A DNA stretch of 33,628 bases, taken from assembly GCA_937863185.1 (NCBI GenBank), contig CALMEG010000036.1:1-33628 (forward strand). Reading direction: 5' to 3'. The notes under the pieces were generated by a model. The model ran no database searches. It saw nothing but the letters and a program-made list of their open reading frames with translations, and was not told where the DNA came from. Position 1 is the stretch's first letter; every line of letters begins with the position of its first letter. This document shows positions 6,499-14,177 of this stretch, in pieces. This DNA is from an uncultured Paracoccaceae bacterium (GTDB lineage: Bacteria > Pseudomonadota > Alphaproteobacteria > Rhodobacterales > Rhodobacteraceae). A program made the position numbers and the translations under genes.

Positions 6499-8034
6499 AT
6501 GACCAGACTGCATAAACTCTTGACCGCTTCGGCCTTGGCGTTCTGCACCGCGATGCCGGCCGCATGGGCCGCCGACCTGACGGTGGGGTTCACGCTCGAT
6601 GCCGACACGCTTGACCCCGCCAACCACCGCAAGCGCGAGACCGAGACGATCATCCGCAACATGTATGACGGGCTGCTGACCCGCGACAGCAACATGATCG
6701 TGGTGCCCGAGATCGCGGAATCGATCACGCAGGTGTCCCCGACCGAATATGACTTCAAGCTGCGCAAGGGCGTGAAATTCCACGACGGAAGCGAGATGAC
6801 GGCCGAGGATGTCAAGTTCACCTTCGACCGCGTGACGCAGGATGGCGGCATGGGCGATGGCGTCACCAGCCCGCGTCAGGGCCTGATGGGGCCGGTCGCA
6901 TCGGTCGATATCGTGGCCGAAGATACCGTGCGCATCACCTTGTCCGAGCCCTGGCCGATCCTGCCCGCGATGCTGCCCAACCAGCAGATCGTCTCGAAGG
7001 CATGGGTCGAGAAGGTCGGCAATGACGGCGTGGCGACGCAGGAGAACGGCACCGGCCCGTTCAAACTGGTCGAATGGCGCAAGGGCGATGCGATCATCAT
7101 GGAACGCTTCGAGGACTATTACGGCGGTGCGGCCGATATCGCGCCGGTCGGCAAAGCCTGCGTCGATCGCGTCATCTTCAAGGTCATCCCGGAAAGCGCC
7201 AGCCGCGTTGCCGCCCTGCTTGCCGGCGATGTCGACATCATCAACGAACTGCCGCCCTTCTCGGTGGCGCAGGTGAAGAACAACGAGGGCACGGATGTCC
7301 TGACGGTCAACGGCACCCGGAGCTTCTTTATTGCGATGAACATGCAGGGCGAGTTCTTCGACGATCCCAAGGTGCGCGAGGCCGCCGCCCATGCGATCGA
7401 CAAGGATCTGATCATCGACCGCATCCTTGGCGGAAATGCCGCGCGGATCGACGGCATCCTGTCGCCCGACGCCTTCGGGGCAAGCGAGCTGCCGCGCTAT
7501 GGCTATGATCCGGAAAAGGCCAAGGCACTTCTGGCCGAGGCGGGTTATCCCGATGGCATCGACGTGACCATGGACGTGGAGGGCGCCTTCAAGGACACCG
7601 CCGAGGCCGTTGCCTCGCTTCTGACCAAGGCGGGCATCCGCACCAAGGTCGTCGTGGGCGAGGGCGCCCAGCTTTCGGACAAGTGGCGCACCAAGGGCGC
7701 CCCGAAAACGGGGGACATGTATTTCACCAGCTGGGGCAACGGCTCGCTCGATCCGTTCGACATCTTCACGCCGACCCACCGCACCAACGATCGCGGCAAC
7801 TCGGCGGGCTACTCGAACCCCGACCTGGACAGCTTGCTGGATGCGGCCGCGGTCGAGATGGACAAGGACAAGCGCGCGGCGATGTATCATGACGCCGAAA
7901 TGATGATCAACGCGGACATCCCCTATCTCTACCTTTGGGTGCCGCAGGACATCTATGGTGTTTCCAAGCGCCTGAAGGGCTGGACGCCCAGTGCCGACAG
8001 CCGCATCAACCTGCACGACGCCTGCGTCGAATAA
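6499..8034 (+). CDS. ABC transporter substrate-binding protein, peptide/nickel family (SBP_bac_5)
   Basis: The ATG at 6499 has AGGGAG upstream and opens a clear signal peptide (TRLHKLLTASALAFCTAMPAAWA, cleavage before ADLTVG). The earlier in-frame ATG at 6445 would add a polar leader and sits at the expected transcription start. The mature protein has the cluster C hallmarks: DADTLDPANHRKRETETIIRNMYDGLL near residues 33-60, KLRKGVKFHDGSEMTAEDVKF near 92-112, and NGTGPFKLVEWRKGD. At 511 residues it is normal for periplasmic dipeptide, opine or glutathione binding proteins. It is the first gene of the sigma-54-controlled operon. The ligand is not deducible, but the family binds short peptides and acylated or amide compounds. 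Confidence 0.93.
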   Translation: MTRLHKLLTASALAFCTAMPAAWAADLTVGFTLDADTLDPANHRKRETETIIRNMYDGLLTRDSNMIVVPEIAESITQVSPTEYDFKLRKGVKFHDGSEMTAEDVKFTFDRVTQDGGMGDGVTSPRQGLMGPVASVDIVAEDTVRITLSEPWPILPAMLPNQQIVSKAWVEKVGNDGVATQENGTGPFKLVEWRKGDAIIMERFEDYYGGAADIAPVGKACVDRVIFKVIPESASRVAALLAGDVDIINELPPFSVAQVKNNEGTDVLTVNGTRSFFIAMNMQGEFFDDPKVREAAAHAIDKDLIIDRILGGNAARIDGILSPDAFGASELPRYGYDPEKAKALLAEAGYPDGIDVTMDVEGAFKDTAEAVASLLTKAGIRTKVVVGEGAQLSDKWRTKGAPKTGDMYFTSWGNGSLDPFDIFTPTHRTNDRGNSAGYSNPDLDSLLDAAAVEMDKDKRAAMYHDAEMMINADIPYLYLWVPQDIYGVSKRLKGWTPSADSRINLHDACVE

Positions 8035-8055
8035 CAGGCGGACGGAGGAACGGGC

Positions 8056-9063
8056 ATGAGCCTGAGCAAGCTCCTGGAGCGTATCGCACAACTCCTGCCC
8101 GTCCTGCTGGGCGTCAGCGTCATCGTCTTCGTGATGATGGCCCTGACGCCGGGCGACCCGGTGCAGATCATGATCGGCGACCAGTCGATCACCCCCGAGC
8201 AAGAGGCCGAACTGCGCCGCGGGCTTGGCCTGGATCGCCCGATGATCGAGCGGTTCTTCATCTTCCTCGGCAATGCCGTCCAGTTCGATTTCGGCGAAAG
8301 CTTCTATCATCGCCGCCCCGTCGCGGACGTGATCGCCGAGCGCCTGCCCGCAACCATCGAACTGAGCCTTGTCGCGCTGATCGTGGCGCTGGTCACGGCG
8401 ATCCCGCTTGGCGTGCTGGCCGCGATCCGCAAGAATTCGATCTTCGACAGGATTGCGACGGTGGGCTCGCTTCTTGGCGTGTCCCTGCCCGGATTCTGGT
8501 TCGGCATCCTGCTGTTGATGCTGTTTGCCGTGCATCTGCATATCCTGCCGGTGTCCGGCCGGATCGGGTTCGATTCCGAAGTGCGGATGGTGACGGGGTT
8601 CTTGCTGATCGACACGCTTCTGGCAGGCAACCTGCGCGCCTTCGGGGATGCGCTGGCGCATCTGATCCTTCCCGCAATCACCCTTGGCCTGCCGATGACG
8701 GCAATCCTGATGCGGGTGACGCGGACCTCGATGCTTGAGGTGCTGCGCCAGGACTATGTGACCTTCGCCGATGCCAAGGGCCTGTCGCGCCGCCGCGTGC
8801 TGTTCCGCCACGCGCTGAAAAACGCGCTGATCCCCACCGTTTCGGTCGCGGCAATCGAGACCGGCAGCCTTCTGGGCGGCAACATGATCGTCGAGACGGT
8901 CTTCGGCTGGCCCGGTCTCGGGCGGCTGGTGGTCGAAAGCATCTTCCTGCGGAACTACCCGCTCGTCCAGGCCGCCGTGCTGTTCTACGCCGTCACCTAT
9001 GTGCTTCTGAACTTCGTTGCGGACCTGCTTTACACCGTTCTGAACCCGAGGGTGAAACTGTGA
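8056..9063 (+). CDS. ABC transporter permease, DppB/OppB family
   Basis: 335 residues with six hydrophobic segments, beginning MSLSKLLERIAQLLPVLLGVSVIVFVMMALTPGDP. That start and the GLGLDRPMIERFFIFLGNAVQFDFGESF region are diagnostic of the DppB type. The EAA loop that contacts the ATPase is GLSRRRVLFRHALKNALIPT around residues 247-267. GGAGGAAC lies directly before the ATG. Its stop overlaps the next gene by 4 nt (GTGA). It would form the membrane channel together with the DppC-like protein downstream. Confidence 0.95.
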   Translation: MSLSKLLERIAQLLPVLLGVSVIVFVMMALTPGDPVQIMIGDQSITPEQEAELRRGLGLDRPMIERFFIFLGNAVQFDFGESFYHRRPVADVIAERLPATIELSLVALIVALVTAIPLGVLAAIRKNSIFDRIATVGSLLGVSLPGFWFGILLLMLFAVHLHILPVSGRIGFDSEVRMVTGFLLIDTLLAGNLRAFGDALAHLILPAITLGLPMTAILMRVTRTSMLEVLRQDYVTFADAKGLSRRRVLFRHALKNALIPTVSVAAIETGSLLGGNMIVETVFGWPGLGRLVVESIFLRNYPLVQAAVLFYAVTYVLLNFVADLLYTVLNPRVKL

Positions 9064-9950
9064 CCATGACAGCCGATACCCCCGCCGCCTCGGAGTCGAT
9101 CTTCCGGCGCAACCTGTCGAACTTTGCCGCGAACCGGCTTGCCATGGCCTGCGGGCTGATCGTGGTGCTGTTTGCCGTGATGGCGGTCTTCGCGCCATGG
9201 ATCGCGCCGCATGACCCGAACGAGACAGACCTGTTCCGCCGCCTGCAACCGCCCGCATGGATCGCCGGGGGCGAGTGGTCCTTCGTGCTGGGTTGCGACG
9301 CGCTTGGCCGGGACATCCTGTCGCGGATCATCTACGGCGCACGCATCTCGATCTTCATCGGTCTGGCCGTCATCCTTGTGGCCACGACGGTCGGTATCCT
9401 TGCGGGGCTGGCCGCGGGCTATCTGCGCGGCTGGGTCGATGTCGTGATCTCGCGCCTTGTCGATATCCTGCTGGGCTTTCCCTACCTGATCTTCGCCATC
9501 GGCCTGATGGCGATGATGGGGCCGGGGCTTTGGAACATCATCCTTGCGCTTGCCTACAAGGAATGGGTGATCCCGGCGCGCGTCGTGCGCGGCGAGACCC
9601 TTGTCACGCGCGAGCTGGAATATGTCGAGGCGGCGCGCGCCCTTGGCGCCTCGCGCACGCATATCATGCTGCGCGAGATCCTTCCCAACGTGCTTTCGCC
9701 GGTCATCGTGGTCGCAACGATCCGCATGGCGCATGTCATCATCCTCGAAGCCTCGCTCTCGTTCCTCGGGCTTGGCGTTCAGCCGCCGACGGCCTCCTGG
9801 GGCTCGATGGTGTCGGACGGGCGCGCCTTCATCCTCGAGGCCTGGTGGGTCTCGACTTTTCCCGGCCTTGCGATCCTTCTTCTGGTGCTTGCGATCAACG
9901 TGGCAAGCCAGGGTCTGCGCGACGCCTTCGATCCGAGGTTCTCCGAATGA
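9060..9950 (+). CDS. ABC transporter permease, DppC/OppC family
   Basis: 296 residues if started at the GTG overlapping the previous stop (GTGA); an ATG two codons later at 9066 is the alternative. The N-terminal helix (LAMACGLIVVLFAVMAVFAPWIAPHDPN) and the GCDALGRDILSRIIYGARISI stretch are DppC hallmarks. The EAA loop is GASRTHIMLREILPNVLSP, about residues 198-216. The end FDPRF is typical of the family. It overlaps the next gene by ATGA. It is the second half of the transport channel. Confidence 0.95.
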   Translation: MTMTADTPAASESIFRRNLSNFAANRLAMACGLIVVLFAVMAVFAPWIAPHDPNETDLFRRLQPPAWIAGGEWSFVLGCDALGRDILSRIIYGARISIFIGLAVILVATTVGILAGLAAGYLRGWVDVVISRLVDILLGFPYLIFAIGLMAMMGPGLWNIILALAYKEWVIPARVVRGETLVTRELEYVEAARALGASRTHIMLREILPNVLSPVIVVATIRMAHVIILEASLSFLGLGVQPPTASWGSMVSDGRAFILEAWWVSTFPGLAILLLVLAINVASQGLRDAFDPRFSE

Positions 9951-10942
9951 CTGACGCCTTGCTGGAAGTGCGCGGGCTGCGCACCGTATTCGAAACGCGG
10001 GCCGGCCGGGTCTGCGCGGTGGACGGCGTGGATGTGGAGGTCCGGCGCGGGGAATGCCTTGGCATCGTGGGCGAAAGCGGCTCGGGCAAGAGCGTGACTT
10101 TCGCCTCGGTCATGGGGCTGGTCAGGGCGCCGGGCCGGGTCGAGGGGGGCACGGTCCTGTTCGACGGGCGCGACCTGCGTGCCCTGACACCGGCCGGGAT
10201 GCGTGCGGTGCGCGGGCGCGACATCGCCATGACGATGCAGGATGCGCTGACCGCGCTGAACCCGGCGCTGACCGTGGGCGAACAGATCGCCGAGGTGCTG
10301 GAGGCACATGACGAGACGCTGCCCGCACGCGGCGCGGCCCGGCGCGCGGCGATCCGCAAGACCTCGGTCGATATGCTGGGCCTTGTGGGCATCCCGTCGG
10401 CCGAAACCCGGCTGAAACAGTATCCGCATGAATTCTCGGGCGGGATGCGCCAGCGGATCATGATTGCCATTGCACTGGCCTGCCGGCCCAAGCTGCTGAT
10501 CGCCGATGAACCGACGACCGCGCTTGATGTCACGATCCAGGCACAGGTGCTTGAACTGATCTCGGACATCCGCGCCCGGCTGGGCATGAGCGTGGCGCTG
10601 ATCACCCACGATCTGGGCGTGGTGGCCGAGCATTGCGACCGTGTGATGGTGATGTATGCGGGCCAGGTGGTGGAAGAGGGGCCGACCGCCGAGGTCATCG
10701 GCGCGCCCCGGCATCCCTATACGCAGGGGCTTCTGGCCTCGATCCCGCGTCCGGGGCTGCGCGGCCAGCCGATTCATCCGATCGAGGGCCAGGTGCCCGA
10801 TCTGATCGACCTGCCGCCGCAATGCCGCTTCTATTCGCGCTGTGCACAGCGGCGCGACGCCTGCCTTGCGCCTGTCGACATGCGCGCGGCCGGGCCCTTG
10901 CGCCGTGCGCGCTGCATCCTGATCGGGGAGGACGAGGCATGA
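9947..10942 (+). CDS. ABC transporter ATP-binding protein, DppD/OppD family
   Basis: The ATG overlaps the permease stop (ATGA); the product is 331 residues. Walker A is GESGSGKS near residues 44-51, the signature is SGGMRQR near 165, and Walker B is LLIADEPTTALD near 185. The C-terminal oligopeptide-transporter domain has the cysteine pattern CRFYSRCAQRRDAC plus a last Cys, which in DppD relatives holds an iron-sulfur cluster. It energises transport as a heterodimer with the next ATPase, to which it is coupled by another ATGA overlap. Confidence 0.95.
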   Translation: MTDALLEVRGLRTVFETRAGRVCAVDGVDVEVRRGECLGIVGESGSGKSVTFASVMGLVRAPGRVEGGTVLFDGRDLRALTPAGMRAVRGRDIAMTMQDALTALNPALTVGEQIAEVLEAHDETLPARGAARRAAIRKTSVDMLGLVGIPSAETRLKQYPHEFSGGMRQRIMIAIALACRPKLLIADEPTTALDVTIQAQVLELISDIRARLGMSVALITHDLGVVAEHCDRVMVMYAGQVVEEGPTAEVIGAPRHPYTQGLLASIPRPGLRGQPIHPIEGQVPDLIDLPPQCRFYSRCAQRRDACLAPVDMRAAGPLRRARCILIGEDEA

Positions 10943-11949
10943 GCCTTCTGAAGGTCGAAGGGCTGTCGAAGCATTACGAAGGCCGGCACAGCCTGCTGGA
11001 GCGGATGACCGGCCGTCCGCACACCGTCGTGCGGGCCGTCAACGACATTGATCTGAGCGTCGAGAAAGGCGAGATCCTTGGCCTGATCGGTGAATCGGGC
11101 TGCGGGAAATCCACCCTCGGCAGGGCGATCCTGCGCCTGCACGAGCCGACGAAAGGCAAGGTGACCTTCGATGGCACCGATGTGACCGCGCTGGATGCGG
11201 CGCAGATGAAGGCGATGCGGCGGCGGATGCAGATCATCTTTCAGGACCCCTATGCCAGCCTCAATCCGCGCCGCACCGTGGCGGAAATCGTCGGCCTGCC
11301 GCTGCGGTTGCACGGGCTGGCCCGGACCGAGGCCGAGGTGCGCGAGAAGGTGGCCGCAATCTGTGCGCGGGTCGGGCTGAAGCCGGGGCAGCTCGATCGC
11401 TATCCACACCAGTTTTCCGGCGGCCAGCGGCAGCGGATCGGCATCGCCCGGGCGCTGGTCTCGCATCCCGAGTTCATCGTCTGCGACGAGCCCGTCTCGG
11501 CGCTCGATGTCTCGATCCAGGCGCAGATCATCGCCCTGCTGCTTGAGCTGAAGCGCGAGATGGGCCTGACCTACCTGTTCATCAGCCACGACATCTCGGT
11601 GATCGGCTATCTCGCTGACAGGGTCGCGGTGATGTATCTGGGCGAGATCGTCGAGATGGGCCCGGTGGAGCAGGTGCTGGCCAATCCGCGCCATCCCTAT
11701 ACGCAAAGCCTGATGTCGGCGGTGCCCGAGGTCGACCACGCCGGACGCCGCAAGCGCGTGCGCCTGACCGGCGATCTGCCATCGCCGCTGAAACCGCCCT
11801 CGGGGTGCAAGTTCCACACGCGCTGCCCGCTGGCCACCGAAGCCTGTGCCCGCACCGCGCCAAAGACCGAAACCGTCGGTCCGGGGCACAGTGCGGCCTG
11901 CCTGCGCCTGGCCGAGAACCTGTCGCTTCTGGACGAGGTTCCGGCATGA
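10939..11949 (+). CDS. ABC transporter ATP-binding protein, DppF/OppF family
   Basis: 336 residues. An RPHTVVRAVNDIDLSVEKGE insert before Walker A is typical of the F-type subunit. Walker A GESGCGKS is near residues 53-60, signature SGGQRQR near 157, Walker B FIVCDEPVSALD near 177, and the switch His lies in FISHDISV. The C-terminal domain keeps the cysteine set (GCKFHTRCPLATEAC and a late SAAC). It overlaps both neighbours by 4 nt, completing a five-gene importer. The tight fusion to the downstream hydrolase gene suggests that hydrolase acts on the imported substrate. Confidence 0.95.
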   Translation: MSLLKVEGLSKHYEGRHSLLERMTGRPHTVVRAVNDIDLSVEKGEILGLIGESGCGKSTLGRAILRLHEPTKGKVTFDGTDVTALDAAQMKAMRRRMQIIFQDPYASLNPRRTVAEIVGLPLRLHGLARTEAEVREKVAAICARVGLKPGQLDRYPHQFSGGQRQRIGIARALVSHPEFIVCDEPVSALDVSIQAQIIALLLELKREMGLTYLFISHDISVIGYLADRVAVMYLGEIVEMGPVEQVLANPRHPYTQSLMSAVPEVDHAGRRKRVRLTGDLPSPLKPPSGCKFHTRCPLATEACARTAPKTETVGPGHSAACLRLAENLSLLDEVPA

Positions 11950-13010
11950 GCGGGGCGCTTTCGCTTCATTTGAGCGGAAGCGCGGCCGAGCGCGGGCGCG
12001 CGCAGGCACAGGCCGGGCGGATCGAAGAGGTGCGCGCCGCGACCCTGGGCCGCGTTGCGCAGGCCCGTGCCGAAGGCCTGATCGACGCGGCCGCCAGGGA
12101 TTACCTGCGCGCCCAGCATGCCTTTCACATGCAGGCCGATCCCGAGGGCATGGCCGAGCTTGAGGGCATTGCGGCGGGGTTCGGCTTTGACCCCCAAGAG
12201 ATGTTCATCCACCTCCATCTGGGCACGTTGCGCGATCTGAAAGGGGGCGCGAGGCTGGCGGACGGATGCTCGGCCTGGGCGGTGGGGGCGGGGCCCGACG
12301 GGCCGCTTGTCGTGAAGAACCGGGATTTCACCGGGACGCATCTGGGGATCCAGAGCGTCGCGCGCCATGCGGGGCCGGATGTGACGACCGGCGCGATGCT
12401 GTGCCTGGGCAGCCTGGGAAGTCCGGGGGCCTATTCTTCGGGGATCAACCTGCGCGGGCTTGCCCTGGCCGATACGCAGGTGGCGGTGCGTCATCACCGC
12501 GTGGGCTGGCTGCGCTATTTCCTGATGACCCGGATTCTGGCGCGCTGCGGCACGGTGGCCGAGGCGCTTGTGCTGATCCGTGCCTGCCCTCATGCCGGGG
12601 GCGGCACGCTGGTTCTGGCCGATGCGCAGGGCGCGACGGCGGCGGTGGAACTGGGCGCGGCCGGGCCGCAGGTCGTGCAGGGTGGGCTGGCGCTTCGGAC
12701 CAATCACTATGTCACGCAGGCCCTTGCCGGCGATACGCTTTTGCCCGCGGGGGATTGCATCGCCTCGAATTCACGCCAGAGGTTCGCCTTTCTTTCCGCC
12801 GCCCTGCCGGGGCGCAGTTGGGATCGTGCTGCGGCGCGCGCCCTGATGGCGACCCATCCCGAGGGCGGCGCGCCGATCTGCCAGCACGGCGCCGAGGACG
12901 GCACCCTCACGATTGCTTCGGCGGTCTATTCCTGTGCGGCGCCGGGGCTGCTAGTCTGCGCGGGTTCGCCCTGCCGATCCGCGTGGAGTGCCCACGATCT
13001 GACCGGCTAG
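11946..13010 (+). CDS. C45-type peptidase / acyl-CoA:6-aminopenicillanate acyltransferase-like Ntn hydrolase
   Basis: The 354-residue protein starts at an ATGA overlap with the ATPase. The stretch ADGCSAWAV around Cys108, followed by GPDGPLVVKNRDF, is the hallmark of the C45 family. In penicillin acyltransferase (IAT) the precursor cuts itself at Gly-Cys and the freed Cys becomes the nucleophile, so Gly107/Cys108 is the predicted cut. About 100 residues precede the Cys, as in IAT. No signal peptide is seen, so it acts in the cytoplasm. Family members cleave or transfer acyl groups on amide bonds, so it probably hydrolyses an N-acyl or peptide-like compound delivered by the ABC system. The substrate is inferred, not shown. 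Confidence 0.85.
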   Translation: MSGALSLHLSGSAAERGRAQAQAGRIEEVRAATLGRVAQARAEGLIDAAARDYLRAQHAFHMQADPEGMAELEGIAAGFGFDPQEMFIHLHLGTLRDLKGGARLADGCSAWAVGAGPDGPLVVKNRDFTGTHLGIQSVARHAGPDVTTGAMLCLGSLGSPGAYSSGINLRGLALADTQVAVRHHRVGWLRYFLMTRILARCGTVAEALVLIRACPHAGGGTLVLADAQGATAAVELGAAGPQVVQGGLALRTNHYVTQALAGDTLLPAGDCIASNSRQRFAFLSAALPGRSWDRAAARALMATHPEGGAPICQHGAEDGTLTIASAVYSCAAPGLLVCAGSPCRSAWSAHDLTG

Positions 13011-13022
13011 GGACACGAGACG

Positions 13023-14018
13023 ATGGCTGGCGCAGAGCGGGGAATGGCGGATTACAAGAACGCGCTGATCGGGTCGCATCCGGACATCCTTGCGCTGCGC
13101 AAACTGGTCGAGCGCGTCGCGAAAAGCCCTGTGCGAACGGTCCTCATCTATGGAGAGACAGGCACCGGAAAGGGGCTTGTCGCGCGCATGATCCATCGTG
13201 CGTCAAGCCGTGCCGCGCGCGAATTCGTCGATCTCAACTGCGCCGCCATCCCCGCAAGCCTGATGGAATCCGAACTGTTCGGGCATGAGCGCGGCGCGTT
13301 CACGGGCGCGGTCGAGCGCAAGCTCGGGCTGGTCGAGGCGGCCAACCAGGGCTCGATCTTCCTTGACGAAATCCGCGAGATGGACCTGACATTGCAGGCC
13401 AAGCTGCTCAGCCTGCTGGACACGCAGCAGTTCCGCAGGGTCGGCGCGGTGAAATCCACCTCGGTCGATGTGCGCTTCATCGCCGCGACCAACAAGGTGC
13501 TGCTGTCCGAGGTCAAGTCCGGCAAGTTCCGCGAGGATCTTTACTACCGCCTTCAGGTCGTGGCGCTGAACATCCCGGCGCTGCGCGAGCGGGGCGAAGA
13601 CGTGATCAGCCTGTCGGAGCATTTCATCGACCGCTACAATCGCCAGTATGGGCGGCAGGTGCGCGGGCTGCATCCGGAAACCGCCGAGATCTTTCGCGCC
13701 TATCGCTGGCCCGGCAATGTGCGCGAGCTGGAGAACCTGCTGGAGCGCATCTTCATCCTCGAGGAAGAGGACGAGGTTCTGCCCAGCCATCTGCCCGAGC
13801 GTATTCCGCGCAGCCTGCGCGAAAGTGTGACACAGGCCGGGGCCGCGCCGGTTGCCGGCGGCAGTTTCCATGACATGACCTCTGCCTTCCAGCGCCAGAT
13901 CGTGCTTCGCGCGCTGGAGCAGGCGGGCGGGAACGTGCAGGCCGCCGCGGACCTGCTGGGCCTGAGCCGCCATGCCCTGCGCCACCAGCTGATCAAGCTG
14001 GGCCTGAAGCACGACTGA
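13023..14018 (+). CDS. Sigma-54-dependent transcriptional activator lacking a sensory domain
   Basis: 331 residues, starting only about 20 residues before the AAA+ domain. Walker A GETGTGKG is at 44-51, the sigma-54 contact loop GAFTGA at 91-96, Walker B FLDEI at 113-117, AATN at 154-157, arginine fingers around 170-176 and WPGNVRELEN at 229-238. A C-terminal Fis-type helix-turn-helix (GNVQAAADLLGLSRHALRHQL) spans 303-323. No receiver, GAF or PAS domain precedes it, as in PspF and HrpR/S-type activators. It is the last gene of the sigma-54 operon, 12 bp after the hydrolase, so it should boost its own expression. It is the obvious activator for the promoters at 6418 and 14124. Confidence 0.94.
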   Translation: MAGAERGMADYKNALIGSHPDILALRKLVERVAKSPVRTVLIYGETGTGKGLVARMIHRASSRAAREFVDLNCAAIPASLMESELFGHERGAFTGAVERKLGLVEAANQGSIFLDEIREMDLTLQAKLLSLLDTQQFRRVGAVKSTSVDVRFIAATNKVLLSEVKSGKFREDLYYRLQVVALNIPALRERGEDVISLSEHFIDRYNRQYGRQVRGLHPETAEIFRAYRWPGNVRELENLLERIFILEEEDEVLPSHLPERIPRSLRESVTQAGAAPVAGGSFHDMTSAFQRQIVLRALEQAGGNVQAAADLLGLSRHALRHQLIKLGLKHD

Positions 14019-14044
14019 TCCCCCCTTTCCCCTGCCTTCGGGTG

Positions 14045-14067
14045 CCCTGCGTGAAATCCGCGCGCGG
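14045..14067 (+). promoter_or_regulatory. Candidate upstream activator site (copy 2)
   Basis: The core TGCGTGAAATCCGCGCG repeats the block at 6308-6330 with three differences over 23 bp, and keeps the dyad GCGYG-AAATC-CGCGC. Its left edge is 81 bp before the -24 box at 14126. Against 112 bp in copy 1 the difference is 31 bp, close to three helical turns, so both sites face the promoter the same way. Confidence 0.65.
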
Positions 14068-14069
14068 GG

Positions 14070-14086
14070 CGCACGCATTTTGCGCG
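14070..14086 (-). promoter_or_regulatory. Possible second, inverted activator half-site
   Basis: Read on the minus strand the sequence is CGCGCAAAATGCGTGCG, which agrees with the site core TGCGYGAAATCCGCGCG at about 13 of 17 positions. Activators of this class often bind paired sites. GC-rich context makes chance matches more likely, so this is tentative. Confidence 0.3.
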
Positions 14087-14123
14087 CGAACGCCACACGG
14101 GCCATGGGTTGCGGCGTAAAATG

Positions 14124-14142
14124 GCTGGCATGAAACCTGCAT
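14124..14142 (+). promoter_or_regulatory. Sigma-54 (-24/-12) promoter of the AtuA-DUF4387 unit
   Basis: GCTGGCATGAAACCTGCAT has the GG and GC doublets at correct spacing. It is identical to the promoter at 6418 at 15 of 19 positions, including the unusual CCTGCAT -12 box. Expected start is about 14151-14154, leaving a leader of about 25 nt before ATG 14178. Confidence 0.78.
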
Positions 14143-14177
14143 ATAAGGGTGCGGAACGATAGCAATACGAGGCATCA

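Noticed and set aside
6493..9258. 921-codon open frame on the minus strand across the SBP and permease genes
   Set aside because: It is antisense to two genes with clear families and matching ribosome sites. Its product is Arg/His/Asp-rich low-quality sequence, as expected from the GC-rich third codon positions of the real genes.
9257..9946. Long N-terminal extension of the DppD-like ATPase frame
   Set aside because: It lies inside the permease gene in another frame; the ATGA overlap at 9947 and the family N-terminus give the real start.
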